From: Pseudomonas sp. Q11
GTDB taxonomy: Bacteria > Pseudomonadota > Gammaproteobacteria > Pseudomonadales > Pseudomonadaceae
Direction: 5' to 3'
Assembly: GCF_024494355.1 (NCBI RefSeq)
Contig: NZ_JAKNQY010000003.1
Location: forward strand, 69,666 to 133,665
Length of the DNA: 64,000 bases
A program made the position numbers and the translations under genes. Each line of letters starts with the position of its first letter. Position 1 is the stretch's first letter. This document shows positions 49,544 through 59,363 of the stretch, one piece after another. Below the pieces are notes generated by a model. That model made no database searches and had not been told where the DNA came from. It was given only the letters and a program-made list of their open reading frames with translations.

Positions 49544-49900
49544 TTAGCGCGGATCGACGATGTCCAACGCCCGGTTCGCCAACAATTCACTGAGTTCGAT
49601 CATCTGCTGGACTCCCAGGGCGAAATGCCGACGCGAGCCTTCCAGATCGAAGGTCAGGTCGCCGAGCATGGCGTTGGCGGAGGCCAGGGTTTCGCTGAGG
49701 TTGACCAGGAGGGTTTCGGTGTCGGCGCTCTCCGCGACGGAGAACAGTTGGCTTGAGGGTTGTTTCTTTTTGGCTTGAGGTTTGGGGTCGAGATAATGGT
49801 CGATGGCGCGCTTGGCGGCTTCATCGAGCATTGGGGGAATCTGGCTGGCTTCGGGAGAAATGGAATCGTTTTTTGTCGGCCCAGAGTTATCTTCAGACAT
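49544..49900 (-). CDS. DUF6124-type small protein, orphan in repeat island
   Basis: The 118-residue soluble protein has a disordered, Lys/Pro/Ser-rich first half (LDPKPQAKKKQPSSQLFSV). Its helical second half contains ADTETLLVNLSETLASANAM and FALGVQQMIELSELLANRAL. This arrangement, with a C-terminal ALD-x-V/L-DPR ending, matches Pseudomonas proteins annotated DUF6124 (formerly DUF3077-like), whose function is unknown. It has no operon partner and is enclosed by inverted repeats. The ATG at 49900 is preceded by cctagtggagcgcc, with ggag as a possible ribosome-binding site. Confidence 0.8.
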   Translation of the reverse strand: MSEDNSGPTKNDSISPEASQIPPMLDEAAKRAIDHYLDPKPQAKKKQPSSQLFSVAESADTETLLVNLSETLASANAMLGDLTFDLEGSRRHFALGVQQMIELSELLANRALDIVDPR

Positions 49901-50097
49901 GTTGGCGCTCCACTAGGATTAAAATAACGCCCTTTTTCTTTCGGGTTTCCAGGCCCGGCCACTGAATTTGCAGCGACGGGAGAAGGTTAGCGACACCCTT
50001 CCCACCCGGCAACCGCCAGAAATCGTCGGAAAAATCTGCTTGCGTCAGGACGATTGTCCGACCATTCCCACAATCCTGGTCGGCTGTCAGGCCGCCA

Positions 50098-50324
50098 TCG
50101 CGAGCAGGCTCGCTCCCACACTGGTTTCGGTCGTTTATAAGATCAGTGCCCACCGCCAATCTTGTGGGAGCAAAGCTTGCTCGCGATAGCGGTGGGTCTG
50201 CTGCATCGATGCTGAATGTACCGCCGCCTTCGCGAGCAAGCCCGCTCCCACAATTGGATGGGAGTACACCCGCAACAGCTAGGTCGGCTATAAGGCCGCC
50301 TCGCGAGCAAGCTTTGCTCCCACA
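50098..50324. repeat. REP cluster upstream of the DUF6124 gene
   Basis: Four REP cores at 50098-50120, 50163-50186, 50230-50252 and 50301-50324 lie at about 65-70-base spacing. Three core variants are mixed (gcaggctcgc, gcaaagcttgc, gcaagcccgc). Confidence 0.88.
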
Positions 50325-50367
50325 GGCCCAGCTCAAACAAATCTGATGGGTGTACCCCCCAAGAGCC

Positions 50368-50816
50368 AGGCCGGCTGTCAGGCCGCCTCGCGGTGGACGT
50401 TGATCTTGGGCGCCCCGTTAACCACGCTGGCCGAACGCAGGTATTGCGTAGTGGGCAACCCGGCATGGATGCCGGGTTAGCCGCGCTGGGCCATGGATGG
50501 CCCTTCGCGGCGGGCCCACGGAGCAATGCCGGAGTGAGGGCACACCGAGCCTAGGCGAGGTGCCGAGTGGTGGGGCAAAAGCGTTTTGCTTACTTTCGCC
50601 TGGGCCGGCTTCCGGATTTTCAAAAGTGAGCCGCCGTCAGGGCGGAACCCTAAGCGGCCGTTACCGCAGCAATGGATATGTACCCGATCAACAAAATCCT
50701 ACCCGGCTATCTGGCCGCCATCGCGAGCAGGCTCGCTCCCACAGTTGGATTGGAGTACATCCGCAAGAGCAGGTCGGCTATAAGGCCGCCTCGCGAGCAA
50801 GCTTTGCTCCCACAGG
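50368..50816. repeat. Right long inverted arm flanking the DUF6124 gene
   Basis: 50368-50693 is the inverse of 48933-49230. 50710-50816 matches the inverse of 48822-48925, including REP cores at 50721-50743 and 50791-50814. The arm is therefore about 450 bases against about 410 on the left. In addition, 50745-50880 is a direct near-copy of 50255-50390, so the insert is bracketed by direct repeats too. Confidence 0.85.
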
Positions 50817-50884
50817 TCCTGCTCAAACAGGTCTGAGGGGTATACGCCAGGGAGAGACAGGCCGGCTATCAGACCGCCTCGTCT

Positions 50885-51700
50885 TCAATACCCGTTGGAG
50901 CCATAGTCAGGGGTAAACGCAAACCCAACCACCCGCTCAACCCCCGTCTCCAACCGCCCATCCGGCCAAAGCCGCAACCACCGATACCCCGGCGCCTGCG
51001 AGCCCACCGCAAAATCCTCACTCCCTGGCTCAAACTGAATACAGGTCGAAGGCGAAGCCAACAAACGAACCCCCTCACGCACCTGATCAATCTCCTGATG
51101 CACATGCCCCCACAGAACAGCACGCACCTGAGGAAACCGATCCAGCACCGCAAACAACGCCTCAGGATTACGCAACCCGATCGGCTCCATCCACACACAC
51201 CCGATCGAAACAGGATGATGATGCAGGCACACCAAGTGATGCCGCTGCGGCGCCTCACTCAAAGCATTGGCCAACAGAATCAGTTGTTCCTCTGCCAAAA
51301 AACCCGGCACCGAACCTGGCACGGCAGAATCGAGCATCGTCACCCGCCAATTGCCAATGTCCACCACCGGATCGAGCAACGTACTCTTGACCGCCGCCTC
51401 AAGCATCACCTGAGGCTCATCATGGTTACCGGGAATCCAACGCGCCGGCGCGTCAATTCGCGCACTCAGTTGCCGAAACGCCTCGTAGGACTGTAGCGTA
51501 CCGTCCTGGGACAAATCCCCAGTGGCAAGCATCAGGTCAATGTTTGGCTGCTGTCTGAGCACCAGTTCAATAACCGCCCGCAGGCTGTCGCGGGTGTTCA
51601 TGCCCAGCAACGAGGCATCGGCCTCGGCAAACAGGTGACTGTCGGACAGTTGGACCAGCAGCGCCGCATCGGCGGTGGTCAAGGTGGGTACGCTCGGCAA
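50885..51700 (-). CDS. cpdA: 3',5'-cyclic-AMP phosphodiesterase CpdA
   Basis: The 271-residue calcineurin-like phosphoesterase has the metal motifs LVQLSDSHLF, ATGDLSQDGT, WIPGNHDEPQ, VCLHHHPVSIG and LWGHVHQEID. It lowers cAMP and so tunes Vfr/CRP-type regulation. In P. aeruginosa it follows yqiA directly. Here it is split off by the repeat island and probably starts its own transcript or follows the DUF1249 gene (123 bases upstream). Confidence 0.95.
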   Translation of the reverse strand: MPSVPTLTTADAALLVQLSDSHLFAEADASLLGMNTRDSLRAVIELVLRQQPNIDLMLATGDLSQDGTLQSYEAFRQLSARIDAPARWIPGNHDEPQVMLEAAVKSTLLDPVVDIGNWRVTMLDSAVPGSVPGFLAEEQLILLANALSEAPQRHHLVCLHHHPVSIGCVWMEPIGLRNPEALFAVLDRFPQVRAVLWGHVHQEIDQVREGVRLLASPSTCIQFEPGSEDFAVGSQAPGYRWLRLWPDGRLETGVERVVGFAFTPDYGSNGY

Positions 51701-51823
51701 ATCGCTCTCTCCCAGGCGCAGTCACGCCATTGGATGAAGCCGCAATTATGCTGGTGATGATCGAAAGGGGAAACCCGCGAACCGGAACCGGTTCACAACC
51801 AGCGCCCAGTATTTGACTGGCAA

Positions 51824-52276
51824 CTACCGAACGACCTCGAATTCGTGACCCAGCGCCAGGCAATGACTCAGCCATTCACCCAAGAACAGGTTCAACTGGG
51901 CCTTTTCATCCGGCTGGTGCATTGACGCATTGGGATAAGGATAGATACCGCGAAAGCGTCGCGCATGTTCGGCGCTCACGACTTCGGCCATGCGCGCATC
52001 GTGATAGACCTGCACTTCCAACTGCGGCACCGGCAGCCACGGCAAGCTGTGCTCCTGGCGCACTTGCAGCGTGGTGGTGTACGGACAGGTCTGCAGCACT
52101 TCAAGGGCCAGCACACCGAGCATCTGGTCGCCATGGGTCACGGCAATGCGCCGGGGCGCAGGGTCGTTGCGCATGTCCGGCAACAAGCGCATCAGGCGGG
52201 CGTAGTTGGCCTCGCAGGCGGCCTGCAACCCCACCAGATCGACGCGATAACGGTCGCGCAGCTTGCTTAAGACCAT
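51824..52276 (-). CDS. DUF1249 family protein
   Basis: The 150-residue protein carries the family blocks YRVDLVGLQAACEANYARLM, HGDQMLGVLALEVLQTCPYT and the C-terminal LNLFLGEWLSHCLALGHEFE. DUF1249 genes regularly lie beside nudF and cpdA in gammaproteobacteria, but no biochemical activity is established. The start overlaps the nudF 3' end by 10 bases. Confidence 0.92.
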   Translation of the reverse strand: MVLSKLRDRYRVDLVGLQAACEANYARLMRLLPDMRNDPAPRRIAVTHGDQMLGVLALEVLQTCPYTTTLQVRQEHSLPWLPVPQLEVQVYHDARMAEVVSAEHARRFRGIYPYPNASMHQPDEKAQLNLFLGEWLSHCLALGHEFEVVR

Positions 52277-52884
52277 AGCCCCCTCACTTCATCGCGATTC
52301 AAGGCCAGCCATTGCAAGGCAATGATGCTGGCCGCGTTGCAGATCTGCCCGTCGCGCACTGCTTGCAAGGCATCTTCGAAAGCCCAGACCTTCACACGAA
52401 TGTCTTCGGCCTCTTCCACAAGCCCATGCAGGCCACCGGCCCCCGCACTGTCGCAACGCCCCAGGTAAAGATGCACAAATTCATTGCTGCCGCCCGGCGA
52501 TGGGAAATATTGGGTCATCGGCCAGAGCGCAGCGAAGACAAGCCCAGCTTCCTCCTGCGCTTCGCGATGAGCAACTTCTTCCGGTTGCTCGTCCTTGTCG
52601 ATCAGGCCGGCCACCAGTTCCACCAGCCAGGGGTTGCTCGTCTTGCCAATGGCGCCGACGCGAAACTGCTCGATCAGCACCACCTCATCGCGGCGGGGAT
52701 CGTAGGGCAGCACGCACACCGCGTCATGGCGCACGAACAGTTCACGGCTGATTTCACGGCTCATGCCACCGGCAAACAACTCGTGGCGCAGGTGGACGCG
52801 ATCGAGTTTGTAGAAACCCTGGAAGCAGCTTTCGCGCTTGACGATGTCCACGGCGCTCGGTGTGGCATTGGCGAAATCGGTCAT
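52267..52884 (-). CDS. nudF: ADP-ribose pyrophosphatase NudF
   Basis: The 205-residue Nudix hydrolase has the complete Nudix box starting GLIDKDEQPEEVAHREAQEE with AGL following (about 100-122). It also has LVELVAGLIDKDEQPEEV and the C-terminal ACT-like SIIALQWLALNRDEVRGLWS. It hydrolyses ADP-ribose to AMP and ribose 5-phosphate. It forms the operon nudF-DUF1249-cpdA. Confidence 0.95.
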   Translation of the reverse strand: MTDFANATPSAVDIVKRESCFQGFYKLDRVHLRHELFAGGMSREISRELFVRHDAVCVLPYDPRRDEVVLIEQFRVGAIGKTSNPWLVELVAGLIDKDEQPEEVAHREAQEEAGLVFAALWPMTQYFPSPGGSNEFVHLYLGRCDSAGAGGLHGLVEEAEDIRVKVWAFEDALQAVRDGQICNAASIIALQWLALNRDEVRGLWS

Positions 52885-53098
52885 GACAGTCCTCGTTTGC
52901 AGCGGATCGATGCGAGGTTCCAGCCTCGGCTTCGCGCCATCCTAACGCGCCCGTACCGTTTGATGCAGCCCCTTTCCAGTCATCGGGATAGACGGCTATC
53001 CTCAAAGCCACTCTAATGAGCTTAGTGGCGAACTGATTGCCCTGCCGACAGTCGAAGCGGGTAACTTTTCGCCTTTCCCTGTTTCATGAAGGACGCCC

Positions 53099-53845
53099 AT
53101 GTCGCTTTTCAAAACCCTTTGCGTGGCTGCTATTGCCCTGACCCTGGGCGCTTGCCAAAGCCTGTTCCAACCCAACTACCGCACCCCGCTGGAAACCACC
53201 CGCGATGCCTCGGAACAACTGCAACCAGGATGCGCCAGCGCCGACTGCCCATTGGTGAACATCGACACCCTGCGTTTTCCCGCCGAGCCGGCCCTGGACG
53301 GCATTATCGAAAAGCGCCTGCTGCAATTGACCCGAACGACTCCCGACGCCCCAGTGGCGCCAACGCTGGCCGCCTACCGCGAGCAGTTTTTGCGCAGCGC
53401 CGCGCCGCGCAACAGCAGTTACTTGCAAGCCAAGGTACGGGAGCAGCATGACGGCTTGGTGATCATCGAATTGTCCAGTTACCTGGACACTGGCGGGGCG
53501 CACGGTACGCCGGGGCGCGGTTTCATCAACTATTCGCGCCAGCAGCACAAGGTATTGACGCTGTCGGACATGCTGCTGCCGGGACAGGAAGAGGCGTTCT
53601 GGAAAGCCGTACAGGTCGCCCACAACACCTGGCTGATCAGCACCAAACTGGATCAGGAACCGGAGTTCGTGAAGCAGTGGCCGTTCCAGAAAACCCCGAA
53701 TGTGGCGCTGACCTACGGCGGCGTGATCCTCAAGTACCAAGTGAGCACCATCGCGCCATACGCCTTGGGCCACATCGAACTGAAGATCGCTTACCCCCGC
53801 CTCAATGGCATCCTCAAGCCCGAGCTGTTTCCTGGCCGAGGCTGA
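53099..53845 (+). CDS. RsiV-like (DUF3298/DUF4163) lipoprotein
   Basis: The 248-residue lipoprotein has a lipobox LGAC with Cys19. After it come a short variable region and a DUF4163/DUF3298 core (ELSSYLDTGGAHGTPGRGF, VLTLSDMLLPGQEEAFWKAV, TYGGVILKYQVSTIAPYALG). The bacillar RsiV binds lysozyme, but there is no sigma factor gene here and the role in Pseudomonas is unknown. The last 32 bases overlap the convergent cytX. Confidence 0.87.
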   Translation: MSLFKTLCVAAIALTLGACQSLFQPNYRTPLETTRDASEQLQPGCASADCPLVNIDTLRFPAEPALDGIIEKRLLQLTRTTPDAPVAPTLAAYREQFLRSAAPRNSSYLQAKVREQHDGLVIIELSSYLDTGGAHGTPGRGFINYSRQQHKVLTLSDMLLPGQEEAFWKAVQVAHNTWLISTKLDQEPEFVKQWPFQKTPNVALTYGGVILKYQVSTIAPYALGHIELKIAYPRLNGILKPELFPGRG

Positions 53846-55094
53846 AGGCCCGGCCCAGTATCAGTTGCAGCAACCCTGCCAGGACCAGCGACGGCAGGGT
53901 GGCACCGATGTCGGGGTAGAAGTTGGCCAGCAGGTGATAGGTGCTCACCCCGCCCAGCCAGGCTAACAATGCCGGCCAGCATAACGCCGCTGACACGACC
54001 CGGCTGCCGCGCTTGCGCAGGATGAAGTGGTCCACCAGTACCACACCGAACAGCGGCGCGAACACCGAGCCGATCAGCAGCAGGAAATTCTGATACTGCG
54101 CCAACGGTGCGAAGCAGGCGATCAAGCTGCAGATGACGCCAATCGCCAAGGCCAGGTGCTCGACTTTCAACCCCGTCAGCATGCCGCTGGACACCGCCGC
54201 CGAGTGAATGTCGGCAAAGGCATTTTCCGATTCGTCCAGCAAAATCAGCAACAGCGGGATGCCCAATCCGGCGCCGGCCAGGGCCAGCAGCAGCGCGTTG
54301 ACTTCACCGCTCGGCGCGAACGCCAGGGTGTAGGCCACGCCCAGGCTCATCAGCCAGAAATTACCGATGAAGAACCCCAGCGCGGTGCCGCCGAAGACAT
54401 TTTTTGCGCGTTTGCCGAAGCGTGAGTAGTCGGCAATCAGTGGTAACCAGGACAGCGGCATGGCGATCGCAATGTCGAAACCGACGGCAAACGGCATCGA
54501 ACCATCTCCCGCCCGCGCCCACAACGCCGCTAGATCAGCCTTGGCGAACAGGTTCCAGGTCAGCCAGACGCACGCCGCCAGCAACAGCCAGATGCCCCAC
54601 TTGCGCAGGACCTTACGCACGAATGTCAGCGGCCCGCTCACCGCCAGCAGGGTCGCCAGTGCGCCGAAAAACAACGTCCACAGCAGCGGGTTCGACCCCA
54701 GGCCGCCCTCGCTGAAGGCACGGGCGCCGAGCAGGCTGGCGGCGTCACGCATAACGATGATTTCGAATGAGCCCCAACCGATCAACTGCAGCAGGTTCAA
54801 CACCGCCGGCACGCTCGCGCCCTTGCCACCGAGGCTGAGCTTGAGCGCAGCCATGGCCGACAGACCGGTGTCGCTGCCGATCACCCCGACGGCCGCCAGC
54901 AGCAGGACGCCCACCAGCGTGCCGAGGAAAATCGCCAGCAACGAACCGTTCAAGCCCAGGCCAGGCGCGAGCAGGGCGCCAACCTGCAAGACCATCAGGC
55001 CGATGCCGAGGGAGAACCACAGGGAAAACAGATCGCGGGCGCCGAAGACGCGTTTGTCGGTGGGGATTGCGATGTCGGGGGAGTAGGTATTCAA
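53814..55094 (-). CDS. cytX: Putative hydroxymethylpyrimidine transporter CytX
   Basis: The 426-residue nucleobase-cation-symporter-1 type permease has about twelve helices. Conserved features are GLMVLQVGALLAPGLGLNGS, QLIGWGSFEIIVMRDAASLL and IAMPLSWLPLIADYSRFGKR. It is on the same strand as thiC and follows it after a tandem repeat, which supports a role in salvage of the thiamine pyrimidine. CytX is a known member of thiamine regulons. The start MNTYSPDIAIPTDKRVFGAR fits. Confidence 0.92.
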   Translation of the reverse strand: MNTYSPDIAIPTDKRVFGARDLFSLWFSLGIGLMVLQVGALLAPGLGLNGSLLAIFLGTLVGVLLLAAVGVIGSDTGLSAMAALKLSLGGKGASVPAVLNLLQLIGWGSFEIIVMRDAASLLGARAFSEGGLGSNPLLWTLFFGALATLLAVSGPLTFVRKVLRKWGIWLLLAACVWLTWNLFAKADLAALWARAGDGSMPFAVGFDIAIAMPLSWLPLIADYSRFGKRAKNVFGGTALGFFIGNFWLMSLGVAYTLAFAPSGEVNALLLALAGAGLGIPLLLILLDESENAFADIHSAAVSSGMLTGLKVEHLALAIGVICSLIACFAPLAQYQNFLLLIGSVFAPLFGVVLVDHFILRKRGSRVVSAALCWPALLAWLGGVSTYHLLANFYPDIGATLPSLVLAGLLQLILGRAFSLGQETARA

Positions 55095-55110
55095 GAGAAT
55101 TCATCTCAAT

Positions 55111-55297
55111 AAAAGGGTTGCAAGCTTCAAGCTGCAAGCTTCAAGAAAAAGCAGATCGCGCTTTTGCTTCTAACTTGCAGCTTGCCGCTTGGAGCTTGCC
55201 GCTTAAAAAGGGTTACAAGCTTCAAGCTGCAAGCTTCAAGAAAAAGCAGATCGCGCTTTTGCTTCTAACTTGCAGCTTGCCGCTTGGAGCTTGCCGC

Positions 55298-55300
<3 letters not shown>
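55111..55300. repeat. Tandem duplication of a 95-base imperfect hairpin
   Basis: Two nearly identical units (55111-55205, 55206-55300) differ by one base in gttGcaag/gttAcaag and a few others. Each unit is itself a dyad (caagcttcaagctgcaagctt... with ...aacttgcagcttgccgctt). The TAA stop of thiC (55298-55300) lies in the last unit. It fills the gap between thiC and cytX. Confidence 0.9.
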
Positions 55301-57465
<2,165 letters not shown>

Positions 57466-57606
57466 CCCGGCCAGTCTAGACACAACCACCGCAGAACGCC
57501 ATCGCGACGGCAAAAGGCGTGATGAATGGCGCATATACAGGATTGTTGCCATGGGCCAGCGCAACTACACTCGCTACGCCGCGCCTCTTGTGCGCAATCA
57601 TTTGAG

Positions 57607-57773
57607 AAGTAGTGCTCTGTTTCGCAGATACGCTCCTTTTTGGCGAGTGGCTGTTGTTGCCAGACAAGGCGATGCGACGAGTCATAGCCCGCTATGGCGA
57701 GGAGCGGCAACGCCGTATGGCGACAACAGACACCGTCAAAAAGGAACAGTATTTGTGAGACAGAGCACTTCGG
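57607..57773. repeat. Palindrome of about 165 bases before tolC
   Basis: The left arm 57607-57688 is paired with the right arm 57692-57773. The centre (catagcccgctatg, 57683-57696) is an exact inverse. The outer bases agree at roughly four of five positions, for example agtgctctgt on the left with acagagcact on the right and ctgttgttgcca with the inverse of the right arm. It ends about 9 bases before the tolC ATG. It is unlike the REP types elsewhere. An RNA from it could fold into one long hairpin. Confidence 0.82.
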
Positions 57774-57781
57774 AACGCCTC

Positions 57782-59221
57782 ATGCTGCGCAAACTCTCAC
57801 TGGCCCTTGCCGTGTCTTGTGCGTCCAATGGAATGGCCTGGGCTGCCGAAGCGCCCTTGACCACCAAAACCGATCTGGTGAGCGTGTATCAGGAAGCGGT
57901 GGACAACAACGCCGACCTGGCCGCCGCCCGTGCCCAGTACGGCGCCCAGAAAGAAGTGGTGCCCCAGGCGCGCGCCGGGTTGCTGCCCAACCTGTCGGCC
58001 GGTGCCGACCTGAACAACACCCGTACCGAGCTCGACCAGCCAGCCATGACCGCCACCCGTAGCGGTACGGTCTACCAGGCCACGCTGTCCCAGCCGATTT
58101 TTCGTGCCGATCGCTGGTTTCAGTTCCAGGCGGCGAAGTCGGTCAACGAACAAGCGTCGTTGCAACTCTCGGCCACTGAACAGAACATGATCCTGCAAAG
58201 CGCCGAGAGCTATTTCGCCGTACTGCGCAGCCAGGACAACCTGGCCTCGACCAAGGCCGAGGAAGCGGCGTTCAAGCGTCAGCTCGACCAGTCCAACGAG
58301 CGCTTCGATGTGGGCCTGTCGGACAAGACCGACGTGCTGCAATCCCAGGCCAGCTACGACACCGCGCGAGCCAACCGGATCCTGGCCCAGCGTCAGGTCG
58401 ACGATGCCTTCGAAGCCCTGATCACCCTGACCAACCGCCAGTACAACTCGCTCCAGGGCATCGTCCACACGCTGCCGATCCTGCCGCCGGCACCGAACGA
58501 CGCCAAGGCCTGGGTCGATACGGCCGCCAAGCAGAACCTCAATCTGCTGGCCAGCAACTACGCCGTCACGGCCGCCGAGGACACCCTGCGTCAGCGCAAG
58601 TCCGGTCATGCCCCGACCCTCGATGCGATCGCCCAATACAAAAAAGGCGACAACGATGGCCTCGGTTTCACCAACCCCAGCCCCACCGGCCAGCGTTATG
58701 GTGGCGATGCCGAGCAACGCACCATCGGCCTGCAATTGAGCATCCCGATCTACAGCGGCGGGCTGACCAGCTCTCAGGTTCGCGAATCCTATTCGCAACT
58801 GACTCAGACCGAACAGCAGCGCGAGGCCCTGCGCCGGCAGGTGGTGGAGAACACCCGCAACCTGCACCGGGCCGTGAACACCGATGTGGAACAGGTCCAG
58901 GCCCGACGCCAGTCCATCATCTCCAACCAGAGCGCAGTAGAAGCCACGGAGATCGGTTACCAGGTGGGCACGCGCAACATCGTCGATGTACTCGATGCCC
59001 AGCGTCAGCTGTACACCTCGGTGCGCAACTACAACAACGCCCGCTACGACTACATCCTCGACAACCTGCGGCTCAAGCAGGCAGCGGGCACTTTGAGCCC
59101 GTCGGATTTGCAGGACCTGTCGCGCTATCTCAAACCCGACTACAACCCGGACAGGGACTTTTTACCGCCGGATCTGGCGCAGGCTGCGGCGGAGCAACTG
59201 CGCTCGCGGCCGGCGCAGTAG
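57782..59221 (+). CDS. tolC: TolC family outer membrane protein
   Basis: From the ATG at 57782 (MLRKLSLALAVSCASNGMAW) the product is 479 residues. A signal peptide is followed by two repeats of the outer membrane efflux family. LLPNLSAGADLNNT, RADRWFQFQAAKSVNEQ, DVGLSDKTDVLQSQASYDTA and IGYQVGTRNIVDVLDAQRQL are typical. It is the exit duct for efflux and type I secretion. It corresponds to the TolC/OpmH gene next to thiC in P. aeruginosa. The stop codon TAG is the start of the following repeat. Confidence 0.95.
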   Translation: MLRKLSLALAVSCASNGMAWAAEAPLTTKTDLVSVYQEAVDNNADLAAARAQYGAQKEVVPQARAGLLPNLSAGADLNNTRTELDQPAMTATRSGTVYQATLSQPIFRADRWFQFQAAKSVNEQASLQLSATEQNMILQSAESYFAVLRSQDNLASTKAEEAAFKRQLDQSNERFDVGLSDKTDVLQSQASYDTARANRILAQRQVDDAFEALITLTNRQYNSLQGIVHTLPILPPAPNDAKAWVDTAAKQNLNLLASNYAVTAAEDTLRQRKSGHAPTLDAIAQYKKGDNDGLGFTNPSPTGQRYGGDAEQRTIGLQLSIPIYSGGLTSSQVRESYSQLTQTEQQREALRRQVVENTRNLHRAVNTDVEQVQARRQSIISNQSAVEATEIGYQVGTRNIVDVLDAQRQLYTSVRNYNNARYDYILDNLRLKQAAGTLSPSDLQDLSRYLKPDYNPDRDFLPPDLAQAAAEQLRSRPAQ

Positions 59222-59350
59222 GAGCTGTGTAGGAGCTGTCGAGTGCAACGAGGCTGCGATCTTTTCCCAGACACTTGAATCCCAAGCAAAAGATCAAAAG
59301 ATCAAAAGATCAAAAGATCAAAAGATCGCAGCCTTCGGCAGCTCCTACGG
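59222..59350. repeat. Dyad repeat of the gTAGGAGCTG type with AAAAGATC array, between tolC and waaA
   Basis: The outer pair is aggagctg...cagctcct and the inner pair is aggctgcgatctttt...aaaagatcgcagcct. Five tandem aaaagatc units (59288-59327) lie inside. The left end is duplicated (taggagctgtgtaggagctg). The same family is at 38268-38376. It lies between convergent genes, so it probably ends both transcripts. Confidence 0.87.
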
Positions 59351-59363
59351 GCCAGGCCAGCGA

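Larger units (their letters stand above)
49901..50884. other. Repeat-rich intergenic region, right half of island
   Basis: This stretch of about 980 bases upstream of the DUF6124 gene (presumably holding its promoter near 49920-50030) contains a REP cluster, the right inverted arm and its flank. I see no gene in it. Confidence 0.8.
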
